Of a stretch of DNA of 64,000 nucleotides, positions 16,721 to 24,809 are shown in pieces. Numbering within the stretch: position 1 is the first letter of the stretch; the number at the start of each line of letters is the position of its first letter. A program made the position numbers and the translations under genes. Where the stretch lies: assembly GCA_002699125.1 (NCBI GenBank), contig PABI01000030.1, forward strand, positions 85,938 to 149,937. The letters are read 5' to 3'. The notes below the pieces were generated by a model that was given only the letters and a program-made list of their open reading frames with translations, had not been told where the DNA came from and did not search any database. The DNA is from Anaerolineaceae bacterium. Lineage in GTDB: Bacteria > Chloroflexota > Anaerolineae > Promineifilales > Promineifilaceae.

Positions 16721-16925
16721 TACACAACTATCAAACACGAGTGATTTTGGAAAACACAACTCTTTTGATGGCCTAAGAAAGATAAACCAGAAATATGGTT
16801 GGGCACAGGACAGCCTATAGTGTCCTGTGCGGGGACCCACCCACCCCATTTGCGCTTTTTTTTGAATGTAAATGTAATTTTCGGCCTGTACCAGTACGGC
16901 CGAATCCCCCATGCTATGATGATGT

Positions 16926-17375
16926 ATGGGGGAACGCGAAACGCGAGGGAAAGGTCAACCTAATACTGAAAACAGAATTTCAAGGCTAGAGCCATTCAGC
17001 TTAGCGATCATTACGGCCGAAACAATGTACAACTTGTGGGAGTTAGAAATTCAACAAGGGCAAGTGATTGTTTTGGATGCCAAGATGCGCAGGCTCAAGG
17101 ATTTATCGGCTTACTCATTGACCCATGCAGAGATTTTGGATCAGCGTGAAGGGGTAGAGTTACTAGCCTTGGGCATGTTTTTTGGGGCCAATAGCAATCC
17201 AGCATTTTTAAAGAACCAGGCGCGACTTCAGCAACTTTCTCAAGAAGCTGTTGATTACAAAGGTCAGGCAGAACATATCGAGCAAGAGATAGCCTTGCGT
17301 AAAAAGTTAGAGAAACGAAAGCGGGGTCAAAAGAAGAACGATGATGATAAACCTTCTCAATTGCGACTGCTCTGA
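16926..17375 (+). CDS. Coiled-coil protein of unknown function
   Basis: 149 aa; a later ATG at 17025 (MYNLWELEIQQG) is an alternative start, and neither has a clear Shine-Dalgarno. The second half is a long charged helix (LKNQARLQQLSQEAVDYKGQ, then EIALRKKLEKRKRGQKKND), likely a coiled coil with a basic C-terminus. No known domain. It lies in a string of small plus-strand genes between the protease and radC that look like mobile-element cargo. Confidence 0.65.
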   Translation: MGERETRGKGQPNTENRISRLEPFSLAIITAETMYNLWELEIQQGQVIVLDAKMRRLKDLSAYSLTHAEILDQREGVELLALGMFFGANSNPAFLKNQARLQQLSQEAVDYKGQAEHIEQEIALRKKLEKRKRGQKKNDDDKPSQLRLL

Positions 17376-17419
17376 TTCTTGTGTTTGACTCCTCGGCAAA
17401 GCGTCTGTTACCGTGAATT

Positions 17420-17851
17420 ATGACAGCAGAAAACTTTTCAAGAAAACCAGAGCAGATACCGGATTCTGAATTCGTAAATCGAGCGAGAGATAAGCTCAGA
17501 ACAGCTTGGGAGCATTTACCGGATGAGGAAAAGGCGACAATGGCTGTAGAGTTGCTTGAAGATTTGGAAGAAGGGGAGAGAGTTTCATTCCGGGAGACAT
17601 TTGATACGAGGTGGCCAATTACTAGTGAATCTGTGCCTGCAACGTTTGCCCTGATCATGATTACTCCTGATGATCTGGAACAAATTGGCCTTGTTGAAGA
17701 TGAAATTGAGCTCTTCAATGAAGAAAAACTACGGGAAATGTCATTGGGCATTAGGAACCACTATGTTAGTCACGGTTTTCGGGAGGAGTTGAAGTACCAC
17801 ACCAATCACTTTCTTGGTGGATTACGAAAACAGAAGCAGGAACAAGAATAA
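17420..17851 (+). CDS. Small acidic protein of unknown function
   Basis: 143 aa, strongly acidic (LPDEEKATMAVELLEDLEEGE, EDEIELFNEEKLREMS). No domain recognised; a helical fold is likely. The 30 bases before the start contain GGCAAAGCGTCTGT, a 13-14 base piece identical to the right arm of folded leader copy A, suggesting a decayed third copy of that element. Downstream (17862-18020) lies a GC-rich palindromic stretch. No function assigned. Confidence 0.65.
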   Translation: MTAENFSRKPEQIPDSEFVNRARDKLRTAWEHLPDEEKATMAVELLEDLEEGERVSFRETFDTRWPITSESVPATFALIMITPDDLEQIGLVEDEIELFNEEKLREMSLGIRNHYVSHGFREELKYHTNHFLGGLRKQKQEQE

Positions 17852-18029
17852 ATTGCCGAGTGGCAAGGTCGCAGCATGGCTCCGAAACCTTCGCTTCACC
17901 CCAAGCCCTGATCGGCTCGCTCTTTCACGAAAGCACAGGGCAGCGTGCCGCTTGCCCCCAGCTTTCGTGGCTCGCCTGGGCTTCAAATGAAGCTTGGTTC
18001 CCGCACGCTGCTTGTAGGGTAAGCCATCT

Positions 18030-18731
18030 TTAATCGAACGCCAGTTGGCGCTCTTTCAAAGACACAAACCGATTACCGCCAACCACGATATGATCGAGCA
18101 CCTCGATATCAAGCAGTTTGCCAGCTTGGATAAAAGTGCGTGTTGTGCTGACATCTTCAGGTGACGGTGAGGGGTCTTCGGACGGGTGATTGTGAAGCAA
18201 GATCAAGGAGTGGGCATTTTCCTTGAGCGCAACTCGAAATGTATCTGCCGGTCGGACGTTGATACTGTTGATGGTGCCGATATGAATCGTGGGGATAGAC
18301 AATACGCTGTTTCTGGTGTCCAGAAGCATGGCTCGAAAATGTTCTTGTTCATAGAATCGCATTTCGGCCATGACTAAATTTGCTGCATCCGCCGGTGAGG
18401 TGATTGTTGGCCGTTCTTCCGGTGTGGTCACAGCCAGGCGACGACCGAACTCAAGTGCCGCTTTTATTTCAATCGCTTTGACACGGCCGATTCCTTTCAG
18501 TGAGGTTAGCTCTGTGATGCTGGCCCTGGCAATGCCTGGTAGGCCGTTAAAACTTGATAGAACCTTTTCGGCGAGATGGAGATTGTTGCCTTCACCATCG
18601 CCGGTGCGAATTGTTATGGCCAGTAGTTCGGCCGTTGAGAGGGCACGTTCACCAAGTTGAGCCAATCGCTCTCGGGGACGGCTATCCGCCGGCATATCAC
18701 GCATCGAAATATGATACCTTTCGGTGCCCAT
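18030..18731 (-). CDS. radC: RadC-family JAB-domain protein
   Basis: 233 aa. Residues 10-90 contain a UPF0758 N-terminal region and a helix-hairpin-helix (SLKGIGRVKAIEIKAALEFG). The C-terminal MPN+/JAB metalloprotease-like domain (100-230) has the metal motif HNHPSEDPSPSPED. The usual Gly after Ser in HNHPSG is Glu here; the metal ligands His, His and Asp are kept. RadC-like genes are frequent on integrative elements and are not proven DNA-repair factors. It is a lone minus-strand gene among plus-strand cargo. Confidence 0.93.
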   Translation of the reverse strand: MGTERYHISMRDMPADSRPRERLAQLGERALSTAELLAITIRTGDGEGNNLHLAEKVLSSFNGLPGIARASITELTSLKGIGRVKAIEIKAALEFGRRLAVTTPEERPTITSPADAANLVMAEMRFYEQEHFRAMLLDTRNSVLSIPTIHIGTINSINVRPADTFRVALKENAHSLILLHNHPSEDPSPSPEDVSTTRTFIQAGKLLDIEVLDHIVVGGNRFVSLKERQLAFD

Positions 18732-18961
18732 TTCTCAGCATAACACAATTGTGATTTGTGATGTGATGTCAAGCATCGTGGATTAACGATGCTTGAAGGA
18801 ATTTAGCCCTCGGTTCAACACGCGCTTGGAAAAATGATGACCTGTCGCCCATCATTTTTCTTACGCTCTGTGTTCAACCTCGGTTGTGCCCACCAGGAAA
18901 CACCATGAGCAAACTACGCTCATCGTGTTTCTTTAGTCCGCTTGCAATCCCTAACCCTTTT
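18732..18961. other. Intergenic region between radC and the second leader
   Basis: No gene. It contains GAAAAATGATG / CATCATTTTTC (about 18829-18862) and GAAACAC...ATGAGC / GCTCAT..GTGTTTC (about 18897-18932), both sizeable inverted repeats similar in style to those at 6036-6081 and 21397-21520. Confidence 0.5.
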
Positions 18962-19077
18962 GGGCACATTCGCTTTACCTGATTGGGTCAAGGGTCGAGA
19001 TGAACGCGCCAGCGCGCCCTTGACCCTGTAAAGCGTCTTTGCTGAATGCCCTATAACAGAGGCAGCAGCTGCCTCTG
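18962..19077 (+). ncRNA. Folded leader element, copy B
   Basis: Same fold as copy A: GGGCA (18962)/TGCCC (19047), CGCTTTAC (18971)/GTAAAGCG (19028), GGGTCAAGGG (18985)/CCCTTGACCC (19017), then the identical palindrome arms CAGAGGCAGC (19057) and GCTGCCTCTG (19068). Compared with copy A, a G-C pair becomes A-T in the second stem, and a T-A pair becomes G-C in the third, which supports base pairing. Confidence 0.6.
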
Positions 19078-19115
19078 AAATAACATTCCGGGGTGGTAGA
19101 AGGGGGTGAGGATTG

Positions 19116-19376
19116 ATGAAATATTTTTTAGCCAAATTTACGATTTATGATGGCACACACGAACACGGAGACCAGTTTCTAGTTAAAGCAAAAAGCTTGA
19201 ACGAAGCACAAAAGATTGCCGTTAAGGAAGAACATGACACAGAAAGCGGTGATATGGGAACGTTCTGGAATCATGGCGATGGGCTAACAGCCAGCAAACT
19301 TCAAACTGTTGAAGAAATTGAAAAGGCAGAAGCTGAGGTGCTTAATCGACTGGGTCTAGCTTATTTTGCTAACTGA
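19116..19376 (+). CDS. Small protein of unknown function
   Basis: 86 aa starting MKYFLAKFTIYDGTHEHGDQ; a GGGGGTGAGG ribosome site lies just before. A TTG three bases earlier is also open. The fold looks alpha/beta (FLVKAKSLNEAQKIAVKEE, VEEIEKAEAEVLNRLG). No known family. It is preceded by folded leader copy B, just as the unrelated gene at 16240 is preceded by copy A. Followed by a weak hairpin (about 19384-19405). Confidence 0.75.
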   Translation: MKYFLAKFTIYDGTHEHGDQFLVKAKSLNEAQKIAVKEEHDTESGDMGTFWNHGDGLTASKLQTVEEIEKAEAEVLNRLGLAYFAN

Positions 19377-19585
19377 TTTTCAGTGCTCGCCTTAAAGGGC
19401 GGGCACAATAAAGTCAATTAGAGAAAACAGAATAGATAAAGGGGTCACTTTATCCAACTAACTAAGGCGTTACGAGTTACCTTTATTGCCTGCGGTCGGA
19501 TATCTGCCCCTTCAAGATTTCTGATGTATTCTTGGGTGAACACTTACAATCATTTATTGCTTCAGCCTCTCCGTTTGGTGACAGT

Positions 19586-20560
19586 ATGAAAAGGAAAGAA
19601 TTACGGCGATCAATTGCTAAACATTTCAAGGATGATGAATTACGCACGCTTTGCTTTGACCTGGAGCTAGATTATGAGCTGTTAGGTGGTGAGGGGAAAA
19701 TGGGGAAAATTCGTGAACTTATAGCCCACATGGATCGCCACAACCGTTTAGCTGAACTGCTTCAATATCTCAAAACCGAACGACCAAAAATATCATGGCC
19801 TGATATTCCTGCCACACCAATACAAGAAAAGAAAGAAAATCCTATCAGAGTAGCCGTCTGGAACGCACTCTATCGCACTCTTTGGAAAAAGAAAACTCTT
19901 TTGCATTCGTACAAAAGCCGACCTCCATTGATAGAGCGGTTTAGCGTTGACTTGTGGGCAGATTTTATTAATAAACCCATTGATTCTCGTCCTGAAGAAC
20001 CAATGCAGATTTTGAACGAGATCAGAATATATTTTTTCTCTTACAGTGATGCACGGTGGCGTAACTATCTTGAATACATTCTAAATTACTGGAATGATTT
20101 AAATCATTACAAGCCTGAACCAATAAATCAGGCGGTTAACTTGGCACTTGATCGCGAAAAGGCCGGACTGAAATATGTCCCTCAATACGAATTTAACCGT
20201 TTCGTCAGCGGTGCGATTGTTGAGGCTGGGCATTCTCAATCCACGGCGTCTTCTTTGTTACCTTCTATCAGACAATCTCAAATTACACCTTTGGCAGATA
20301 TTCCCGATAATATTTTGAAAGTCATTAATGAGCGGGCAGAGAAAAGACATCCTGATGACTTTTCAACCAGAAAATACGTGATTGATAAAGAGATTCAAGC
20401 TTGGCACGAGCTTCAAAATTATCAAGCTCATGATGTTCCTAACGAAGTCCTTGCCTCGATTTTTAGACGCGCAGAGCAAAGGCACACGGATGATTTTTCA
20501 ACTAGAAAGTATGTGGTCGAAAATGAGGTTAAAGCGTGGCGTGATTTAAATAAAAAGTAG
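19586..20560 (+). CDS. EAD7-AbiJ-like conflict protein with tandem C-terminal repeats
   Basis: 324 aa from the ATG at 19586; the frame is open from 19532. Residues 1-65 (KRKELRRSIAKHFKDDELRT...LDYELLGGEGKMGKIREL) match effector-associated domain 7, an adaptor of predicted bacterial immune complexes. Residues 85-205 (RVAVWNALYRTL..., DARWRNYLEYILNYW..., VNLALDREKAGLKYV) resemble the AbiJ N-terminal domain 4 of phage-defence proteins. The C-terminus has two copies of a 40-residue unit containing DDFSTRKYV followed by EVKAW or EIQAW. No nuclease or TIR effector is in the same chain. Defence role inferred. Confidence 0.75.
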   Translation: MKRKELRRSIAKHFKDDELRTLCFDLELDYELLGGEGKMGKIRELIAHMDRHNRLAELLQYLKTERPKISWPDIPATPIQEKKENPIRVAVWNALYRTLWKKKTLLHSYKSRPPLIERFSVDLWADFINKPIDSRPEEPMQILNEIRIYFFSYSDARWRNYLEYILNYWNDLNHYKPEPINQAVNLALDREKAGLKYVPQYEFNRFVSGAIVEAGHSQSTASSLLPSIRQSQITPLADIPDNILKVINERAEKRHPDDFSTRKYVIDKEIQAWHELQNYQAHDVPNEVLASIFRRAEQRHTDDFSTRKYVVENEVKAWRDLNKK

Positions 20561-20719
20561 CCCGATAACTTGATATTGATTCTCATTGCTCCGCTCCTGG
20601 TTATATCAGTATCTTTGCAGCCTTCCCGCAGCGCCACTCTCACCTAATCTGCGGTTTGACAGAATAGTCTTCTACGTAGTAATATCAACATGTCAGATTT
20701 GACATGGGATTGATTGATT

Positions 20720-21046
20720 ATGCCATCGAGTAAGCCGTTAATGATCTTACATGGGGAGATTAAAACCCCGCCAATGTCGCAAACGGCACGGATTGAGGCA
20801 GGCTTTTTATTACGCCAATTACAGGAAGGAGCCAATCTTTCCTTACCGCAATCAAGACCAATGCCCTCGATAGGCAAGCGATGTCATGAACTCAGAATAC
20901 CAGACAAAAAAGTGACGTGGCGAATCATGTATCGGATAGATTCTGATGCTATTATCATCTTGGAAGTATTTGCCAAGAAGACTAATAAAACGCCCAAAGA
21001 AGTCATCGAAAACTGCAAAAGACGTTTGCAGCTTTATGACGCATAA
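20720..21046 (+). CDS. higB: HigB/RelE-type toxin
   Basis: 108 aa from ATG 20720 (MPSSKPLMILHGEIKTPPMS). The pattern matches phage-derived Gp49-like/HigB toxins: IKTPPMSQTARIEAGFLLRQLQ, then CHELRIPDKKVTWRIMYRI and IILEVFAKKTNKTP. These cleave ribosome-bound mRNA. It is followed 12 bp later by an XRE antitoxin, the usual toxin-first order of HigBA. Intact. The pair probably stabilises the mobile region. Confidence 0.9.
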   Translation: MPSSKPLMILHGEIKTPPMSQTARIEAGFLLRQLQEGANLSLPQSRPMPSIGKRCHELRIPDKKVTWRIMYRIDSDAIIILEVFAKKTNKTPKEVIENCKRRLQLYDA

Positions 21047-21058
21047 AATTGAACGCTT

Positions 21059-21376
21059 ATGAACGAAGAAAAACAAAAACGACTGGCTGAAAAGGGTTGG
21101 ATGACAACCACAGTAGAGGAATTTCTGGATTTAACGCCGGAGGAATCGGCTTATATTGAATTGAAGCTGCTTCTCAGTCGGAGTCTTAAGGAACGTCGTG
21201 AATCTCTACATCTTTCCCAAGAAGCGCTCGCCCGTAAGATTGAATCCAGTCAGTCTAGAGTTTCCAAAATGGAAGCTGGGGATCCAACTGTCTCCCTTGA
21301 TCTCTTGATCCGCTCGCTCTTGTCTATGGGTGTTACGCCTAAAGAGATAGGGGACATGTTTTCGGTCAAAACATGA
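21059..21376 (+). CDS. higA: HigA-type XRE antitoxin
   Basis: 105 aa. A helix-turn-helix of the XRE type occupies residues about 42-95 (LKERRESLHLSQEALARKI, SSQSRVSKMEAGDPTVSLDLL). The N-terminal 40 residues, with an acidic stretch (EEFLDLTPEESAYIELK), likely contact the toxin. It lies 12 bp after higB; it neutralises HigB and represses the operon. An inverted repeat at 21469-21520 ending in TTTTT follows as probable terminator. Confidence 0.92.
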   Translation: MNEEKQKRLAEKGWMTTTVEEFLDLTPEESAYIELKLLLSRSLKERRESLHLSQEALARKIESSQSRVSKMEAGDPTVSLDLLIRSLLSMGVTPKEIGDMFSVKT

Positions 21377-21396
21377 TCATTAAGAGAATTCATATT

Positions 21397-21520
21397 TGTG
21401 ACTTCATTCGGCTCCCTCAAGATGTTTTCTTTGAAAACGTCTTGAGCCTCCGAGCCTCATTTCGTCACATCAGCCACAGGCTGCGGGCTCCGCACCCCCC
21501 GTTTCGCAGCCTGGGCTGAT
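21397..21520 (+). terminator. Two large inverted repeats after higBA
   Basis: First repeat 21397-21469: TGTGAC...GTCACA enclosing CTCAAGA.GTTTTC and GAAAAC.TCTTGAG. Second 21469-21520: ATCAGCC..AGGCTGCG / CGCAGCCT.GGCTGAT, followed by TTTTT, so it can terminate the higBA transcript. Similar paired repeats occur at several gene ends of this region. Confidence 0.6.
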
Positions 21521-21586
21521 TTTTGCTATTGCGGGTATCATTGAAGAATAAACGCTCAGAATCTGGAAAAAATGTACTCAGCCAGA

Positions 21587-23857
21587 TCAGCGAAACGAGT
21601 CCGCTAAAACCTGGGCCAGTAAACGGCTAAGGTTTTCCAGATTGGGCGGTTTTGGCAGCCAACCCTTCAAACCGAGGGACTGTAAACTCTCCATCTGTTT
21701 ATTTAACGTATTCAATGGATGTCCGGTTAGTATAATGACCGGTATTGTCAGTTTATGCTGCCGCATGGCGTATAACAAAGCAATGCCCCCCATTTCTGGC
21801 ATCACAGCATCGCTGAGCACCAGTGAAATTTCATTGGCTTTTGTCTCCAAAATGCTCAGAGCTTCACGGCCGTTACTCGCTTCTATTACTTCATAATTAA
21901 GAAGCGTGAGACTGTCCACCATGGCCTGCCTGGTGGCTAGATCGTCCTCAATTAACAGGATTTGTTGACCTTGCCCCTGTTGTAATGAAGTTGCATCGGG
22001 CCTGCTTGCCACAGCCTCACCGGCAGCCAAAGTCGGGAAGTACAGAGAAAACGTTGTCCCTTGCGTTGCTTGTGTCTTCACATCGACATAGCCATCATGC
22101 TGCTTGACGATGCCGTAAACTTGAGCCAATCCTAAACCGGTGCCCTGGCCAACCTCTTTTGTGGTGAAGAAAGGCTCAAAGATTTTAGGCAACATCTTCT
22201 GAGAAATTCCGTTACCATTGTCGGCGACTTGTATTTGAATCCAATCCCCAGGTGGCATGTTTTGGGCAAACAAAGGGGTTTGTTTCTCTGTCTGTACCTG
22301 ATCCAGACGAATCGTTAACTGTCCACCGTCGGGCAAGGCATCACGGGCGTTGATGGTCAGGTTCATGATGACCTGCTGGATACGCGAGGGATCGGCCTTG
22401 ATCATGTATTCCGCTTCACTGTGGTTGAGTTTGAGCTGAATATGCTCCGGCAGGGTACGATCCAGGAGGTTCACCAGCTCTTTCATAAACGGTAACAAAT
22501 CTAAAGGCTGCCGCTCTAATATCGATTGGCGGCTGAAATCCAGGATTTGCTGGATCAAGTCGGTGGCTCGCTGCGCCTGTTGGTCAATGGTATGTAACCT
22601 TTCTTGAGCACGGGGAGGTATTTCCACGGTACGCGAGAGAATTTGGGCATAAAGGGTAATGACGGCCATGATGTTGTTAAAGTCATGGGCAATTCCTGCA
22701 GCCAACTCACCGACGGCGGCTAGCCGTTCTTGCCGCTGGACCCGTCTTTGAATGTCGCGTTCCTGGGTAACATCCAATAAAACCAGAACCCAACCACTGT
22801 TTTCCGAACCGATTTCAACTGGCCGGGCAATGGCTTCAAAAATACGCTCATCCTGGACAATTTCATGCCACAATCCTTTTGTTGGTGGTGAAGTGAGCAG
22901 TTCACTTAACGGCCGATTGCCCAGATGTGTCAAGCGGTTGCTCGTCAGGTCAGGTGCCAATACTTTCAAGAATTGGTCGGCCACAGGATTTGTCAAGCGA
23001 ACCGTACCGTCATTAGCGACTAACAGTACACCCTCCGGTACCGTATCAATGATATGCTGTAGCTGCTCCTCGCTCTGACGCAAAGCTTCTTCGACCCGCT
23101 TGCGCTGGGTGATGTCAAACGAAAGAATGAAAATGCCCTCGGGTACCGGTTGAATACTTAACTCAAACCAGCCCCGGCTACCGTTGGGAAAAACGAATTC
23201 ATTTTCCATTTGGGCAGCTACTCGCTCGTTCATACAGCGCTTCAAGACGGTAAATAGCTCTGTCTGCTCAATCCCAGGGTACACCTCCATCATGGTGCGG
23301 CCAAGCAACCCCTCCCTCGTCTGCTGTCCCTGTCTCACGACTGTGTTGTTGACGTAAAGATAACGCCAATCAAATCCAATAATTTGACAACCTTCCAACA
23401 TGTTGTCGAGGGTACTGCGATGGCGTTCCTCACGCTGCCTGAGCACCTCCTCTGCTCGTTTATGTTCCGTTAAATCGGTGATGATAGTATAAGCGCCTAC
23501 GACCTTATCGGCTTCCAGATAAGGAGTACCGGTGATGTGGGCATAGACCTGAGTGCCATCTGGCCGTACCAGGCGGGTCTCGTAAGTTGAGCGTGCGCCC
23601 GACAGATGCTGCTGCCAAGCTTGCCGTAACTCTTCATGATCGTCAGGATGGGTTACATCGAAGGGCGTTAAGCCCACCAAAACTTCCGGAGAGCGATCCA
23701 TCATTCGGGCATAAGCCCTGTTGACGTAGGCAAAACGGCCGTCAACATCTACAATAGTTACACCCTGGCCCAGGTTATCAATCACCTCCCAGGCGAAGTT
23801 CTCTCCCCATAATAATGCTAGTTTTCTTGGATGACCTGTGTCACTGTCTTTATCCAT
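21587..23857 (-). CDS. PAS-domain hybrid sensor histidine kinase
   Basis: 756 aa, no membrane segment, so a cytoplasmic sensor. Three PAS domains (about 20-135, 145-262, 265-375) are followed by HisKA with the phosphoacceptor in GIAHDFNN (about residue 396). Then come an HATPase domain with N-box (NLTINARDAL), G1 (DNGNGI) and G2 (GQGTGLGL), and a C-terminal receiver domain (IEDDLATR, LSDAVMPEMGG, LTGHP, PKPP). All catalytic residues seem present. It carries its own receiver, so it may relay to an unlinked phosphotransfer protein. Divergent from the SpoIIAA-like gene; ligand unknown. Confidence 0.93.
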   Translation of the reverse strand: MDKDSDTGHPRKLALLWGENFAWEVIDNLGQGVTIVDVDGRFAYVNRAYARMMDRSPEVLVGLTPFDVTHPDDHEELRQAWQQHLSGARSTYETRLVRPDGTQVYAHITGTPYLEADKVVGAYTIITDLTEHKRAEEVLRQREERHRSTLDNMLEGCQIIGFDWRYLYVNNTVVRQGQQTREGLLGRTMMEVYPGIEQTELFTVLKRCMNERVAAQMENEFVFPNGSRGWFELSIQPVPEGIFILSFDITQRKRVEEALRQSEEQLQHIIDTVPEGVLLVANDGTVRLTNPVADQFLKVLAPDLTSNRLTHLGNRPLSELLTSPPTKGLWHEIVQDERIFEAIARPVEIGSENSGWVLVLLDVTQERDIQRRVQRQERLAAVGELAAGIAHDFNNIMAVITLYAQILSRTVEIPPRAQERLHTIDQQAQRATDLIQQILDFSRQSILERQPLDLLPFMKELVNLLDRTLPEHIQLKLNHSEAEYMIKADPSRIQQVIMNLTINARDALPDGGQLTIRLDQVQTEKQTPLFAQNMPPGDWIQIQVADNGNGISQKMLPKIFEPFFTTKEVGQGTGLGLAQVYGIVKQHDGYVDVKTQATQGTTFSLYFPTLAAGEAVASRPDATSLQQGQGQQILLIEDDLATRQAMVDSLTLLNYEVIEASNGREALSILETKANEISLVLSDAVMPEMGGIALLYAMRQHKLTIPVIILTGHPLNTLNKQMESLQSLGLKGWLPKPPNLENLSRLLAQVLADSFR

Positions 23858-24047
23858 CGTTTAATACTCCGGAGACGATTAACTACGGGTTTCTCAAAAG
23901 GAAAAATTTGCTCTGCATATGATTTGGATGAGAAATTGTTCGGTTCGAGAAAACATAATACAAAATTTTGACAAGAAATCTCACAGATAGCCTTTAAAAT
24001 GCCTTTAATAAATCTATTAAAGAACAAAGCAGTTTGGGGAAAGAACA

Positions 24048-24440
24048 ATGGATGGCAAACCACAAACTATCACGGGACCTTTCGGCCGTTTCACTCGGAA
24101 AGAGAATGGTCTCATTTATTTCTACAAAGCAGATGGCATTACGATAGACAAACCCACAGCGATTAAATTCCTGGAGATCATTTCTGAACTTGATGATTCT
24201 GGCCTGGCTCGGATCATTGTTATCCAGGGGAAACATGTGGAATATACTTTTGACGCGCAACAAACCTTGCTAACAAACAAGGTTCTCGAAGGGTTAGCTT
24301 ACGTAGCAAACACTACGGCGCAGCACCTGACAGCTGAGTTGCTTCAAGACCTGGCCAAAACCTTCAAAGCCAGTTTTCCAGTTGCTGTTTTTGGACGTAT
24401 CGAGGAAGCAGAGGAATGGTTTCTTTATCATCCAATTTGA
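24048..24440 (+). CDS. STAS/SpoIIAA-like small protein
   Basis: 130 aa. The arrangement of strand, helix and glycine (GLIYFYKADGITIDKPTAIK, FLEIISELDD, ARIIVIQG) and the C-terminal helix-strand (LAKTFKASFPVAVFGRIEEAEEWF) resemble small STAS/SEC14-type or DUF7793-like proteins found near signalling genes. There is no obvious phosphorylatable Ser in the SpoIIAA position. It is divergent from the hybrid kinase with 190 bp between; GGGGAAAGAAC precedes the ATG. A modulator role in signalling is possible, unproven. Confidence 0.65.
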   Translation: MDGKPQTITGPFGRFTRKENGLIYFYKADGITIDKPTAIKFLEIISELDDSGLARIIVIQGKHVEYTFDAQQTLLTNKVLEGLAYVANTTAQHLTAELLQDLAKTFKASFPVAVFGRIEEAEEWFLYHPI

Positions 24441-24492
24441 AACGTTGGGTCTAATTTACGGCCGTTTCTTCATTACAAACGACTTTGCAAGG
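24441..24492. other. Start of a 369-bp gap that holds a candidate small RNA
   Basis: The gap 24441-24809 holds no ORF I can support. It contains an ACGGCCGT palindrome (24459), the CTTTGC/GCAAAG hairpin (24483-24509), a promoter, a candidate small RNA and its terminator, then 118 bp of AT-rich sequence. Confidence 0.5.
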
Positions 24493-24520
24493 TTGCAAGC
24501 AAGGCAAAGGTGGTTACAAT
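24493..24520 (+). promoter_or_regulatory. Promoter of candidate small RNA
   Basis: TTGCAA (24493-24498), 16-bp spacer, TACAAT (24515-24520). No start codon with a ribosome site follows before the terminator. Confidence 0.5.
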
Positions 24521-24526
24521 ACGCGT

Positions 24527-24691
24527 GCGCTGGCTGGTTTGGTATTGGCTAAAAAACTCCTCCCCCAAACTGGCACGAGAGAAACGCGACTGGAACAGCC
24601 AGACGGCGTAAGGGACGTCTGACCCTCCCTCAGCCAATGCCATAGACGAACCCGTTGAAAGAGCCACTACCCTCCTGGTGGCTCTTTTTTT
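24527..24691 (+). ncRNA. Candidate small RNA of about 165 nt
   Basis: Bounded by a sigma-70-like promoter and a strong terminator. GGTATTGGCT (24541-24550) pairs with AGCCAATGCC (24632-24641, one G-U pair), making a central stem that encloses further hairpins such as AGACG/CGTCT (24601-24620). Size and stem-bulge layout could fit 6S-like or an unknown regulatory RNA; I do not recognise a named family. Confidence 0.5.
24658..24691 (+). terminator. Rho-independent terminator
   Basis: Stem AAAGAGCCAC / GTGGCTCTTT with a 10-base loop followed by an uninterrupted T-run to 24691. Confidence 0.88.
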
Positions 24692-24809
24692 GCCACTTTT
24701 TGATACCTGAACTTGATTTTCTCTATTTAACTTTACGTCTGGGTTTTGAATTACGCCTACCAGTTACCTTTGTTTTGAAATGGGTGGCAGTAATTTGCTA
24801 CCATGAGAT

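Noticed and set aside
16795..16989. 64-aa frame before the coiled-coil gene
   Set aside because: Overlaps a perfect hairpin and lacks a ribosome site or family features.
16083..19077. Folded leaders considered as integron attC sites
   Set aside because: The conserved attC core ends (GTTRRRY/RYYYAAC) are not present; the stems are longer and no integron integrase is in the window.
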